Source: Streptomyces pristinaespiralis
GTDB lineage: Bacteria > Actinomycetota > Actinomycetes > Streptomycetales > Streptomycetaceae
DNA length: 64,000 nt
Direction of reading: 5' to 3'
Assembly (NCBI RefSeq): GCF_001278075.1
Contig: NZ_CP011340.1
Span: 6,445,501 to 6,509,500, forward strand
The notes under the pieces were generated by a model. That model was not told where the DNA came from, ran no database searches, and saw only the letters and a program-made list of their open reading frames with translations. Shown piece after piece: positions 16,467 to 25,525 of this stretch. The position numbers and the translations under genes were made by a program. How positions within the stretch are numbered: the stretch's first letter is position 1; the number at the start of each line of letters is the position of its first letter.

Positions 16467-19388
16467 GTGACCTCGGTCATGAGCTCGGACACCAGGGCGG
16501 TCACGGATACGGGCACGGCAGCCCTCCGCGCCGTTGCAGCCGTCTTCCTGCCCGCCGCGCTGCCGCGCGAGGGCCGTGTCGCGTTCTGGGACCCGCGGGG
16601 CCGGGCACTGCCCGGAGCGGACAGCGAGATCACGGTCGTCCGCCCGGACGAGGGCGACACGGACGGCGCCGACGTCCGCAGCGCCACCGTTCCCGCCGTC
16701 GTCATGACCGTCGCGGACGCCGCCCCGCTGCTGATCGCCGCCCGGCACGACCCGGCCGCCCACCCGGCTGCCGCCTGCTGGGGCGCGGCCGTGCTGCATG
16801 CCCTCCACCTCGTCGCCCGGGGCAGGCTGCTGCCGGGACTCACCTCCTCCGACCACGACGCCTGGCGTGCCGGGCCGCTGGACGCCGACGACATCGCGCA
16901 GCTCAGGGCCATCGCCGCCGCCATGCCGTACGAGGCGCACGCCGTCCCCGCCGACGGCCCGCCACCGCTGCGGCTGCCCGAGCCCGAGGCTCTGGTGCGG
17001 GCCCTCTTCGATGCCGTTGCCGACAGCCTCCCGCGCACGCCGGCCGCCGAGTTCGCGGCGGGCGCGCCGTTCGCGGCGGCCGCGCCGCAGCATCTGCCCG
17101 GTGCGCGCGAGTGGGCCGCCGAGGCAGCCGCCGGGATGGACGCGGGCGTCCGGGTCTCCCTGCGTCTCGACCTGTCCGCCTACGAGTTCTTCGACACCAC
17201 CCCGGACGGCGGCGCCGCCGAGCGCAACGCGGCGGCCGCTCTCGTCCAGGTGCACAGCCTCGCCGACCCGACTCTCGTCATGGACGCGGCAAGGCTTTGG
17301 GCGGGGGCGGGCGACGAGCACTTCGGGCCGCGGGCCAGGATCGACACCGTGCTGGCGCTGCGCCGCGCAGCCCGTGCCTGGCAGCCGCTCGCCCGGCTGC
17401 TGGAACGGGACGTGCCGGACGTGCTGCCGCTGAGGGAGGACGAGCTGTACGAGTTGCTCGGCCCCGGCGCGGCCCGCCTGGATGCGGCGGGGGTGGCCGT
17501 GCACTGGCCGAAAGAGCTCGCGCGCACGCTCACGGCCGCTGCCGTCGTGCGCTCCGCGCCCGGCTCCGCCACCGACGGCACCCCCTTCTTCGACAGCGAG
17601 CAACTGCTCACCTTCGACTGGCAGCTGGCGCTCGAGGGCGATCCGTTGACGGAGCGCGAGATGGACGCGCTGGCCGAGTCGCACCGCCCCATCGTGCGGC
17701 TGCGTGACCGGTGGGTCGTCGTCGACCCCGACCTCGTGCGCAAGGCACGCAAGAGGGAGCTCGGCCTGCTGGAGCCGGTCGACGCGCTGGCGGTGGCGCT
17801 GACCGGCACGGCCGAGGTCGACGGGGAGACGGTGGAGGCCGTGCCCACGGGCGCGCTGGCCGCCCTCCGTGACCGTCTCACCGCCGCGACAGCCCCCGTC
17901 GACGCACCCGAAGGTCTTCGCGCGACCTTGCGTGACTATCAGCTGCGGGGCCTCGCCTGGCTGGATCTCATGACCTCGCTCGGCCTCGGGGGCTGCCTCG
18001 CCGACGACATGGGACTGGGCAAGACCGTCACCGTGATCGCCCTGCATCTGCGCCGGGCGCGCACCGCGCCGACGCTCGTCGTCTGCCCGGCGTCGCTGCT
18101 CGGCAACTGGCAGCGGGAGATCACCCGCTTCGCCCCTGACGTCCCCGTCCGGCGGTTCCACGGCGCCGGCCGCACCCTCGAGACGCCGGACGGCGGCTTC
18201 GTCCTGACCACGTACGGCACGATGCGCAGCAGTGCTGAGCGACTGGCCTCGCACGACTGGGGAATGGTGGTGGCCGACGAGGCCCAGCACGTGAAGAACC
18301 CCTTCTCGGCGACCGCCAAGGCGCTGCGCACGATCCCCACCCCCGCCCGTGTCGCCCTGACCGGCACCCCCGTCGAGAACAACCTCTCCGAGCTGTGGGC
18401 GCTGCTGGACTGGACGACCCCGGGGCTCCTCGGTCCGCTCAAGGCCTTCCGCTCCCGCCACGCCCGCCTCGTGGAGAACGGCGAGGACGACGACGCCGTG
18501 GAGCGGCTCGCCCGGCTCGTCCGCCCGTTCCTGCTGCGCCGTAAGAAGTCCGACCCGGGCATCGTGCCCGAGCTGCCCCCGAAGACGGAGTCGGACCATC
18601 CGGTGCCGCTCACCCGTGAGCAGGCCTCCCTCTACGAGGCCGTGGTGCGGGAGACGATGGCGGCGATCGAGGCCGCGGAGGGCATCGCTCGCCGTGGCCT
18701 GGTGATGAAGCTGCTCACGGCCCTCAAGCAGATCTGCAACCACCCCGCCCAGTTCCTCAAAGAGTCCGGCGGCGGCCGGGGCGCCGGGGCCTGGAGCGAG
18801 GGAGACTCCCGGAGCGGCGCCCGTTCCGGGAGCGGTGGCGCTTCCGTCCGGCTGGCCGGCCGCTCGGGGAAGCTCGCGCTCCTCGACGAACTGCTGGAGA
18901 CGATCCTGTCGGAGGACGGCTCCGTCCTCGTCTTCACGCAGTACGTCTCCATGGCCCGCCTGCTCTCCGCGCACCTCACCTCCCGCGCGATCCCCAGTCA
19001 GTTGCTCCACGGCGGGACGCCGATCACCGAGCGCGAGCGCATGGTCGACCGGTTCCAGTCGGGCGAGGTTCCGGTGTTCATCCTGTCGCTCAAGGCCGCG
19101 GGCACCGGGCTGAACCTCACCCGGGCCGGCCATGTGATCCACTACGACCGCTGGTGGAACCCGGCCGTGGAGGAGCAGGCGACCGACCGCGCCTACCGCA
19201 TCGGCCAGACGCAGCCCGTGCAGGTCCACCGGCTCGTCACCGAGGGCACGGTCGAGGACCGCATCGCGGAGATGCTCGCCTCCAAGCGCGCACTGGCGGA
19301 CGCGGTGCTGGGATCCGGAGAAGCGGCGCTGACCGAGCTCACCGACCGTGAACTGGCCGACCTCGTCTCCCTGCGGAGGCCCGCATGA
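16467..19388 (+). CDS. SNF2-family DEAD/DEAH-box helicase
   Basis: A 973-residue Swi2/Snf2 ATPase of the bacterial RapA/HelZ-like type. An N-terminal domain of about 470 residues is specific to the bacterial family. It is followed by motif I DDMGLGKT (about residues 513-520), motif II DEAQ (about 604-607), LTGTPVENNLSELW (motif III region) and LLRRKKSDPGIVPELPPKTE. The helicase C domain has GTGLNLTRAGHVIHYDRWWNP and DRAYRIGQ. It should move on duplex DNA. GTG 16467 follows GGAGAGGAGG closely. Its last four bases overlap the start of the SWIM gene (ATGA), so the two are translationally coupled. Confidence 0.92.
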   Translation: MTSVMSSDTRAVTDTGTAALRAVAAVFLPAALPREGRVAFWDPRGRALPGADSEITVVRPDEGDTDGADVRSATVPAVVMTVADAAPLLIAARHDPAAHPAAACWGAAVLHALHLVARGRLLPGLTSSDHDAWRAGPLDADDIAQLRAIAAAMPYEAHAVPADGPPPLRLPEPEALVRALFDAVADSLPRTPAAEFAAGAPFAAAAPQHLPGAREWAAEAAAGMDAGVRVSLRLDLSAYEFFDTTPDGGAAERNAAAALVQVHSLADPTLVMDAARLWAGAGDEHFGPRARIDTVLALRRAARAWQPLARLLERDVPDVLPLREDELYELLGPGAARLDAAGVAVHWPKELARTLTAAAVVRSAPGSATDGTPFFDSEQLLTFDWQLALEGDPLTEREMDALAESHRPIVRLRDRWVVVDPDLVRKARKRELGLLEPVDALAVALTGTAEVDGETVEAVPTGALAALRDRLTAATAPVDAPEGLRATLRDYQLRGLAWLDLMTSLGLGGCLADDMGLGKTVTVIALHLRRARTAPTLVVCPASLLGNWQREITRFAPDVPVRRFHGAGRTLETPDGGFVLTTYGTMRSSAERLASHDWGMVVADEAQHVKNPFSATAKALRTIPTPARVALTGTPVENNLSELWALLDWTTPGLLGPLKAFRSRHARLVENGEDDDAVERLARLVRPFLLRRKKSDPGIVPELPPKTESDHPVPLTREQASLYEAVVRETMAAIEAAEGIARRGLVMKLLTALKQICNHPAQFLKESGGGRGAGAWSEGDSRSGARSGSGGASVRLAGRSGKLALLDELLETILSEDGSVLVFTQYVSMARLLSAHLTSRAIPSQLLHGGTPITERERMVDRFQSGEVPVFILSLKAAGTGLNLTRAGHVIHYDRWWNPAVEEQATDRAYRIGQTQPVQVHRLVTEGTVEDRIAEMLASKRALADAVLGSGEAALTELTDRELADLVSLRRPA

Positions 19389-20668
19389 CCCCCCGCGCGC
19401 ACGGTGGCCCCCGCTCCCGGCCGGCAGCGCCGTCCGGCTCCCACGACGACCAGCGCCGTACGTTCCCCCCGATCGAGCCGCTCGCCGGCGAAGAGGCGGC
19501 CACGACATGGTGGGGCAACGCCTGGGTGGAGGCGCTCGAGGACACCGCCCTCGACCCCGCCCGCCTGGTGCGCGGCCGTGCCTATGCCGCCCGCGGCAAC
19601 GTCGCCGCGATCACGGTGACGCCCGGCAAGGTCATGGCGTACGTGCAGGGCAGCCGGCCCCGTCCGTACCGCACGGAGATCCGCCTGCGTACGCTCGGCG
19701 ACGACGACTGGGACGACTTCCTCGCCGCGGCGGCGGCCCGGCCCGACCACATGGCGGCCCTGCTCGACAAGGACGTTCCCCAGACGCTGGCGGCCGCCGT
19801 CGAGCTGCCGCCGACGCCCGGGGACCTGATCCCCGACTGCTCCTGCCCGGACGACGGCTACCCCTGCAAGCACGCCGCCGCGCTCTGCTACCAGACCGCC
19901 AGGCTGCTGGACGAGGACCCGTTCGTGCTGTTCCTGATGCGCGGCCGCGGCGAACGGGAGATCCTCGCGGCGCTCTCCCGCCGCAACGCCGCCCGTTCGG
20001 CGGCCGAGCACACCGCGGCCGCGGCCGCCGCCCCGCAGGCCACCGTGCCCGCGAGCGAGGCGGTCGCCCCCGGCGCCGTACTGCCGCCCCTGCCGCCGCC
20101 CTTCCCGGCACCGCGACGTGCGGGCCGTCCTCCGGCCTATCCGCACGCGCCCGGAGCTCCCGACCCGCTCGCCCTGGACCTGCTGGCCTGCGAGGCGGCC
20201 GCCCGCGCCCACACCCTCCTGACCACCGGTCGCGACCCCGTCGCAGCGCTGAACCGGTGGGAGGACGCCGTCCGGCTGGCCGCCGCCCATCCCGGCTCCG
20301 GACTGACCGCCTCCACCCGCGCCCTCTACCGCGACCTCGCCGCGGCGGCCGACCGCACGCCCACCGACCTGGCACGCGCCGTCGCCGCGTGGCGGCAGGG
20401 CGGTCCGGCGGCCCTCTCCGTGCTGGAGGAACCGTGGGATCCGCCCGCCGGCCCCTTCGACCGGGCGCGCCCTGCCCTGGCCGCCGCGGACTTCCCCGGC
20501 TTCAGACCCTGGCGCAATCAGCTCTCCACGCGCTCTCTCCAGCTGAGGCTCGGCCGTGACGGCCTCTGGTACGGGTACGAGTCGGACCCGGACCGCGAGG
20601 ACTGGTGGCCGCGCGGAACGCCCGACACCGACCCCGTCGGAGCGCTCGCCGCGCTCCTCGGCAGGTGA
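19385..20668 (+). CDS. SWIM zinc-finger protein partnered with the SNF2 helicase
   Basis: A 427-residue protein. The SWIM zinc ligands are seen as C-x-C (about residues 152 and 154) and C-x-H (about 161 and 163) in the segment DCSCPDDGYPCKHAAALCY. The N-terminal part has the conserved WWGNAWVEALE block. The C-terminal 200 residues are helical and Ala/Pro-rich, ending SLQLRLGRDGLWYGYESD. SWIM domains bind DNA or protein. The ATGA overlap with the helicase gene implies that the two proteins work together, perhaps with the SWIM protein guiding or restraining the helicase. No experimental function is known to me. Confidence 0.88.
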   Translation: MTPRAHGGPRSRPAAPSGSHDDQRRTFPPIEPLAGEEAATTWWGNAWVEALEDTALDPARLVRGRAYAARGNVAAITVTPGKVMAYVQGSRPRPYRTEIRLRTLGDDDWDDFLAAAAARPDHMAALLDKDVPQTLAAAVELPPTPGDLIPDCSCPDDGYPCKHAAALCYQTARLLDEDPFVLFLMRGRGEREILAALSRRNAARSAAEHTAAAAAAPQATVPASEAVAPGAVLPPLPPPFPAPRRAGRPPAYPHAPGAPDPLALDLLACEAAARAHTLLTTGRDPVAALNRWEDAVRLAAAHPGSGLTASTRALYRDLAAAADRTPTDLARAVAAWRQGGPAALSVLEEPWDPPAGPFDRARPALAAADFPGFRPWRNQLSTRSLQLRLGRDGLWYGYESDPDREDWWPRGTPDTDPVGALAALLGR

Positions 20669-20700
20669 CGGCGTAGCGGCCGGCCGCCGGAAAGGCGGCG

Positions 20701-21219
20701 TCAGAAGTCCGCCAGCGTCGGTTCGTCGAGCCTGGCGACCGAGTCCTGGGCGTACGCGGTGACGTACGCGTCACGGATCCTTTCGATCTGCGGGTCACGG
20801 GTCCGGGCCTCGGCCGCCGGATACAGCAGGATCAGCTCGTACGAACGCTCGCGTTCCACCACGCCGTTGGAGTCCCGCCACTGGCCGCGGCCCTCCTGGA
20901 TGGTCAGCCCGGCAGGGAAGTGGGGCGTGACGCTGCGGTCGACGAACGTCATGAACTGCGCGTCCGTCACGTCCGGACCCCCGTCCGGCCGTTCCGTCCC
21001 GAAGAACAGGCGTGTCTCCAGATAGGCCTCACCACGCGCCGCCACCGCTGCCGTCGCACCGGGCTTGGCGGTCCGTCCGTCGTCCAGCGTCGCCTGCGCG
21101 GCCGGCGCGCCGACGGCCAGGACACTGACCGCTGCCCCGGCGACGGCCAGCAGCGTGCGCCGCGTCCGGTTCTGCTTCTCCCGCTGCTTGTGCCTCTGCC
21201 TCTGCATGATGGTCGGCAC
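20701..21219 (-). CDS. Secreted DUF3574 protein
   Basis: A 172-residue exported protein. Its start has very basic residues (QRHKQREKQNRTRRT), then a hydrophobic stretch and APAAQA, so a long signal peptide of about 45 residues is likely. The mature part has the DUF3574 features RLFFGTERPDGGPDVTDAQF, PHFPAGLTIQEGRGQW and the C-terminal LLYPAAEA. GTG 21219 is chosen because GAAAGGG lies 7 bases upstream. ATG 21207 is the alternative and is only four codons shorter. The family is of unknown function. Confidence 0.75.
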   Translation of the reverse strand: MPTIMQRQRHKQREKQNRTRRTLLAVAGAAVSVLAVGAPAAQATLDDGRTAKPGATAAVAARGEAYLETRLFFGTERPDGGPDVTDAQFMTFVDRSVTPHFPAGLTIQEGRGQWRDSNGVVERERSYELILLYPAAEARTRDPQIERIRDAYVTAYAQDSVARLDEPTLADF

Positions 21220-21484
21220 GTGTGAACCCTTTCGTGGAGTCGTGGCCCGGCGGCCGCCGGTGCAGCTCACTGTGGCCACCGGAAGGTCCGTTCGCCCGCC
21301 GGACACCGGCTTCGACCGGATTCCACCCGCACGAGCGCCGCGGCGCGGACGGCCGGAGCAGTCGGACACGCCGGGGCCGGTCGGAGGAGCCGGGTGGGAG
21401 AGCCCGGCACGCCGGTCGGGGGAGTCGGGTGGGGAAGCCGGGTAGGACGGGGACGGGCCCGGGACATCGACACAGGAGGACCGG

Positions 21485-22864
21485 ATGACTTCAGCGGAGC
21501 GTGCCGACCGTCCGGCGGCGGATCTCGTGATCGCCGGGTGCACCGTGCTGGTGCACGACGGGGACGGCGAGGGAGCAGGCCGGATCGACTTCGTCGACGA
21601 CGCGGCGGTCGTGGTCCGCGACGGCGTCATCGACGCCGTGACCACGGCCGCGGCCGTCGCCGACCTCCCCGCTGCCGAACGCATCGACGGCAGGGGACAG
21701 CTGGCCATGCCCGGGCTGATCAACTGCCACACCCACTCACCGATGGTGGCGCTGCGCGGCATCGCGGAGGACCTGCCGGTGGAGGAGTGGTTCAACGACT
21801 GGATCTGGCCCATCGAGTCCAACCTCACCGGAACCGTCGTCGAACTGGGTGCCCTGCTGGCCTGCGCGGAGATGATCAGCGGCGGCGTCACCACCTTCGC
21901 GGACCACTACTTCGCCATGGACCGGGTCGCCGCTGCGGTCACCCGGAGCGGCATGCGGGCGAACCTGGGCTGGGGGTTCTTCTCCAGCCAGGGCGCGGAA
22001 GGACGCGAGCGTTCCCTCGACTTCGCCCTGCGCACGGCCGGTGCGGCCGACGGCCGGATCACCACGTGCCTCGCTCCGCACGCCCCGTACACGGTGGATG
22101 ACGAGGACCTCGCCGCCACCGCCCGGCTCGCGGGCGAGCACGGGCTCATGGTCCATCTGCACGCGGCCGAGAACAGGGCCCAGACCGACCATAGCGTCGA
22201 ACGGCACGGGCTCACCCCCGTCCAGGTGCTCGAGCGGACCGGGCTGCTGGAGACCGATCTGCTCATCGCCCACGGCACCGGGATCACCGAGGGGGACCTC
22301 TCGGTGCTGCGGCGCGCCACGGGCCGGATCGCGGTTGCCACCGCGCCGCGCGGCTACCTCAAATTCGGCTGGGACACGACCCCGATCCGGGCGCTCGCGT
22401 CGATCGGCCTGCCCGTGGGGCTGGCGACCGACGGCGCCGCATCCAACAACACCCTCGACGTGTGGGAGTCCATGACGCTCACCGCCCTCGTACAGAAATC
22501 GACGGAACGTGATCCGGCGTGGATGACCGCACGGCAGGCGCTCGACCACGCCACCGCGCAGAGCGCGCTGGCGCTGGGACTCGACGACCGCATCGGGGCG
22601 CTGACGCCGGGCAGGCGGGCGGACGTGATCCTGGTGGATCTCACCGGACCGCACACCCAGCCGCTGCACGACCTCGCCGCGACCCTGGTGCACAGCGCGC
22701 GCTCCTCGGACGTACGCACGACGATCGTGGACGGCAGGGTGCTGATGCGGGACCGCCGTCTGCTCACCCTCGACGTGCCCGCCATCACCGCCGAACTGGC
22801 CCGTGAACTCCCGGCGTTGACGCGACGGCGGCACGGCCGGCGCATCCAGGAGTACGACGGCTAG
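21485..22864 (+). CDS. Amidohydrolase (ATZ/TRZ-type deaminase family)
   Basis: A 459-residue metal-dependent hydrolase. The metal-binding HxH lies in PGLINCHTHSPM (about residue 82). A second His is in MVHLHAAEN, and LIAHGTGITE and LATDGAASNN supply the later His and Asp ligands of the superfamily. The arrangement fits S-adenosylhomocysteine/methylthioadenosine deaminases and chlorohydrolases. The substrate cannot be decided from sequence. AGGAGGA precedes the ATG. The gene is divergent from DUF3574 and appears monocistronic. Confidence 0.85.
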   Translation: MTSAERADRPAADLVIAGCTVLVHDGDGEGAGRIDFVDDAAVVVRDGVIDAVTTAAAVADLPAAERIDGRGQLAMPGLINCHTHSPMVALRGIAEDLPVEEWFNDWIWPIESNLTGTVVELGALLACAEMISGGVTTFADHYFAMDRVAAAVTRSGMRANLGWGFFSSQGAEGRERSLDFALRTAGAADGRITTCLAPHAPYTVDDEDLAATARLAGEHGLMVHLHAAENRAQTDHSVERHGLTPVQVLERTGLLETDLLIAHGTGITEGDLSVLRRATGRIAVATAPRGYLKFGWDTTPIRALASIGLPVGLATDGAASNNTLDVWESMTLTALVQKSTERDPAWMTARQALDHATAQSALALGLDDRIGALTPGRRADVILVDLTGPHTQPLHDLAATLVHSARSSDVRTTIVDGRVLMRDRRLLTLDVPAITAELARELPALTRRRHGRRIQEYDG

Positions 22865-23007
22865 CACGGCCGGAAAGTGGGCACGCGCTAGAAAGTTCGC
22901 ACACCCGATGGGGTGAATGCCTTGTTCAGCAGAACCGATGCGGCCGCACGGCGTTAATTCCGGTGCGGGCGAGTGTCCCGCGGTTTCTCTTCTGAAGGCA
23001 GGCAACC

Positions 23008-23721
23008 ATGAGGCAGGTTCACCGAAAGGGCCTGGCGACCGTGATGCTCACGGGCGGCGCACTGGCCATGGCCACCGGTTACGCCCAGGCGGACTCGGGT
23101 GCGCACGGCGTCGCGGCCGGATCTCCCGGCGTGCTCTCCGGCAACGGGGTCCAGCTCCCCGTGCACGTCCCGGTGAACGTGTGCGGCAACACGGTCAACG
23201 TCGTCGGACTGCTCAACCCGGCGGCGGGGAACTCCTGCGTCAACGCGTCGCACGGGGAGAACGGCGGCAAGGGCGGCCACGGCGAGGACGGCGGCCAGGG
23301 CGGATCGCAGGGCGACGGTGCGGGCTCCCACAACGGCGGCGGTGCCCACGCGGACGGCGAGACGGCCCACTCGCCCGGCGTCCTGTCCGGCAACGGCGTG
23401 CAGCTCCCCGTCGACGTGCCGGTCAACGTGAGCGGCAACTCCGTGAACGTCGTGGGCATCGGCAACCCGGCCACCGGCAACACCTCGGTGAACGACTCCG
23501 GTGAGCCGCCGGCCGAGGAGAAGCCCGTCACCCCGCCGAAGACCACGGAGCCCGAGAAGCCGGCCGCGCCCGAGGCGCCGGCACCGGCACCCCAGCCGGC
23601 CGGGTCGTCGCTCGCCCAGACCGGTTCCGACGAGCTGGCGTTCGCTGTGCCCGCCGGCGCGACGATGATCCTCGGCGGCCTTGTGCTGTACCGCCGGTTC
23701 CGCCCCACTCAGGGGTCCTGA
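23008..23721 (+). CDS. Long chaplin with two chaplin domains and a LAXTG sortase signal
   Basis: A 237-residue surface protein that helps make aerial hyphae hydrophobic. It has a signal peptide (about residues 1-29, ending AQADSG). Chaplin domain 1 follows (GVLSGNGVQLPVHVPVNVCG, about 40-77), then a Gly/His-rich spacer, then chaplin domain 2 (about 122-160). A Pro/Glu-rich wall-spanning region comes next, then LAQTG, a hydrophobic segment and a basic tail RRFRP for sortase anchoring. Domain 1 has the usual two Cys, but in domain 2 both are replaced by Ser and Thr/Ser. GAAGGCAGG is upstream. The domain layout is that of ChpA/B/C, but I cannot say which one it is. Confidence 0.93.
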   Translation: MRQVHRKGLATVMLTGGALAMATGYAQADSGAHGVAAGSPGVLSGNGVQLPVHVPVNVCGNTVNVVGLLNPAAGNSCVNASHGENGGKGGHGEDGGQGGSQGDGAGSHNGGGAHADGETAHSPGVLSGNGVQLPVDVPVNVSGNSVNVVGIGNPATGNTSVNDSGEPPAEEKPVTPPKTTEPEKPAAPEAPAPAPQPAGSSLAQTGSDELAFAVPAGATMILGGLVLYRRFRPTQGS

Positions 23722-24485
23722 CCGCTCCTCCCCGGAGCGGCGGTCCCTGACGCCCCTCCCAGCGGCCCTGGAACCGGCTCCTCGGGACCGGCCCTCCAGG
23801 GCTCCCCGGCGTCATGGGCCGCCCCGGCCTCGTCGGGGCACCGCCTCCAGGACGCCAGCACGGCATCGATCTCCCCGGCCAGCCGGGCGCGCGCCTCTTT
23901 GCGGGGCACGCCCGCCATCAGGAGGGCGTCGTAGTCGGTGTCGAGGTGCCGCACGGACGCGCGCACGGCGGCCGTGACGGCTCCCTCCTCCAGACAGCGG
24001 CCCGCCGCCGTGCGGCCCACGCGCCCGCTGCCGCGCGCGGAGGCGTGCGCCGCGATTTCGGCGGCGCGCTCCTCGGGGCAGCCGGGGAACAGCTGCCGTA
24101 TCCGCGCGGCCAGTTCGGCGGCGAAGCGGAGATCCGCCGCGGCCCGGCGGACCGCGTCCCGCTCACGGCGGCGGAGGCGGACCTCCGCGTCGGCGAGGCA
24201 CGCAGACTCGGCGCGGGCGAGTGCGTGTTCCTCGACGAGCAGCCCTTGGCGTTCGTAGCGACCCTGTCGGCGGTTGCGCCGGACCACCACCGCCCACAGG
24301 GCACTCGCCTCTCTCGCCCGCCGGCTGAGCGCGGCGTCGCCCCGGGGCAGATACACCAGGTGCCCGAGATCGGCGCAGTCGAGACAGACCGGCACGCCGG
24401 ACTCGAGAAGGTGCATCGCCAGCGGGCCCCTGCGGCACTCCGCGCAGTGCCTGCCCTTGAGCGGTTGGATCACCACCAGGTCCAT
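23709..24485 (-). CDS. DUF2293 domain protein
   Basis: A 258-residue cytoplasmic protein. The N-terminus has a possible zinc knuckle (CAECRRG then VCLDCADLG), followed by a basic Arg-rich stretch. The DUF2293 core is FPGCPEERAAEIAAHASARG through GRVGRTAAGRCLEEGAVTAAVRA to about residue 210, and the end is Gly/Pro-rich. The family has been compared to nucleic acid-associated proteins, but the role is unproven. Its last 13 bases overlap the end of the convergent chaplin gene. The first ATG lies within 2 bases of AAGGGGA, so a GTG at codon 4 or 5 may be the true start. Confidence 0.75.
   Translation of the reverse strand: MDLVVIQPLKGRHCAECRRGPLAMHLLESGVPVCLDCADLGHLVYLPRGDAALSRRAREASALWAVVVRRNRRQGRYERQGLLVEEHALARAESACLADAEVRLRRRERDAVRRAAADLRFAAELAARIRQLFPGCPEERAAEIAAHASARGSGRVGRTAAGRCLEEGAVTAAVRASVRHLDTDYDALLMAGVPRKEARARLAGEIDAVLASWRRCPDEAGAAHDAGEPWRAGPEEPVPGPLGGASGTAAPGRSGQDP
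23722..23740. terminator. Hairpin at the chaplin/DUF2293 junction
   Basis: CCGCTCC and GGAGCGG pair around a 5-base loop one base after the chaplin stop. It lies inside the DUF2293 coding end, so it can act only as a chaplin terminator. Confidence 0.45.
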
Positions 24486-24506
24486 GTCCCCTTGGTACCC
24501 GGCGGA

Positions 24507-24512
24507 TACGCT
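24507..24512 (+). promoter_or_regulatory. -10 element for a leaderless dehydrogenase mRNA
   Basis: TACGCT ends 8 bases before ATG 24521, with no ribosome binding site between them (CCGATCCC). No -35 is evident. Confidence 0.35.
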
Positions 24513-24520
24513 CCGATCCC

Positions 24521-25489
24521 ATGACGCTCAACTGTGCCGTACTCGACGACTATCAGGATGTCGCGCTCTCCATGGCCGACTGGTCAGCACTGGAGGGCAG
24601 CGTCGAAGTGCGCTCCTACCGGGAGCACTTCGGTTCGGAGGAAGAGGTCGCCGCGGCGGTCGGCGACTGCGAGATCCTGGTCGTGATGCGCGAGCGGACG
24701 CCCTTCCCCGCGTCCCTTCTCGACCGGCTGCCGCGCCTGCGGCTCCTGATCACCTCGGGCATGCGCAACGCGTCGATCGACCTCGGGGCCGCGGCCCGCA
24801 ACGGCGTGACCGTCTGCGGCACCGCCAGCAATTCGGAGCCGCCCGCCGAACTGACGTGGGCGCTCATCCTCGGACTGGCGCGCCACGTGGTCACGGAGAG
24901 CGCCGCCCTGCGCGACGGGGGCCCGTGGCAGTCCACGATCGGGGCGGACCTGCACGGCCGTACGCTCGCGCTGCTCGGTCTCGGGAAGATCGGCGCGAAG
25001 GTCGCCGCCGTCGGCCGGGCCTTCGGCATGGACGTCGTGGCGTGGAGCCACAACCTCACCGAGGAACGAGCTGCGGAGCACGGCGTCCGGCGGGCCGGTT
25101 CGCTGGGGGAGCTGCTCGAGGCCGGCGACTTCGTCTCCGTGCACCTGCAACTCGGCGAGCGCACCCGCGGGCTGATCGGCGCCGGCGAACTGAAGCGGAT
25201 GCGGCGGACCGCCTGTCTCGTCAACACGTCGCGGGCCGCGATCGTCGACCAGGAGGCCCTGGTGCTGGCCCTGCGCGAGGGCTGGATCGCCGGGGCGGGG
25301 GCCGACGTCTTCGAGGAGGAACCGCTGCCCGCCGGCCATCCGCTGCGCACGGCCCCGAACTTCCTCGGGCTGCCTCACCTCGGCTACGTCACCCGCCGTA
25401 ACTACGAGGGCTACTTCGGGGAAGCGGTCGAGGACATCGCCGCCTATCTCGCGGGCAGCCCCGTCCGTACCCTGGCGGTGCCCGACTGA
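24521..25489 (+). CDS. D-isomer-specific 2-hydroxyacid dehydrogenase family protein
   Basis: A 322-residue NAD-dependent oxidoreductase. The Rossmann motif is LLGLGKIGAKVA (about residues 149-160). The catalytic Arg is in VNTSRAAIVD, the Glu in GADVFEEEPLP and the His in GLPHLGYVT, so the active-site triad is complete. The N-terminal catalytic half has AVLDDYQDVA and LLITSGMRNASID, typical of the actinobacterial branch close to phosphoglycerate dehydrogenase. The substrate is not determined. It has no Shine-Dalgarno sequence and is divergent from DUF2293. Confidence 0.88.
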   Translation: MTLNCAVLDDYQDVALSMADWSALEGSVEVRSYREHFGSEEEVAAAVGDCEILVVMRERTPFPASLLDRLPRLRLLITSGMRNASIDLGAAARNGVTVCGTASNSEPPAELTWALILGLARHVVTESAALRDGGPWQSTIGADLHGRTLALLGLGKIGAKVAAVGRAFGMDVVAWSHNLTEERAAEHGVRRAGSLGELLEAGDFVSVHLQLGERTRGLIGAGELKRMRRTACLVNTSRAAIVDQEALVLALREGWIAGAGADVFEEEPLPAGHPLRTAPNFLGLPHLGYVTRRNYEGYFGEAVEDIAAYLAGSPVRTLAVPD

Positions 25490-25490
25490 A

Positions 25491-25506
25491 CCCGCCGTAC
25501 GGCGGG
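25491..25506. terminator. Perfect 16-bp palindrome between convergent genes
   Basis: CCCGCCGTACGGCGGG begins 2 bases after the dehydrogenase stop and lies 20 bases from the end of the next, convergent gene. As RNA it would fold only with an inner loop, so it may be a short terminator or a protein site. Confidence 0.4.
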
Positions 25507-25525
25507 CCGGTCCAAACGAGAGGCC

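Noticed and set aside
16422..19508. A 1028-codon minus-strand frame over the SNF2 gene
   Set aside because: The plus-strand helicase motifs are complete. The reverse frame shows none.
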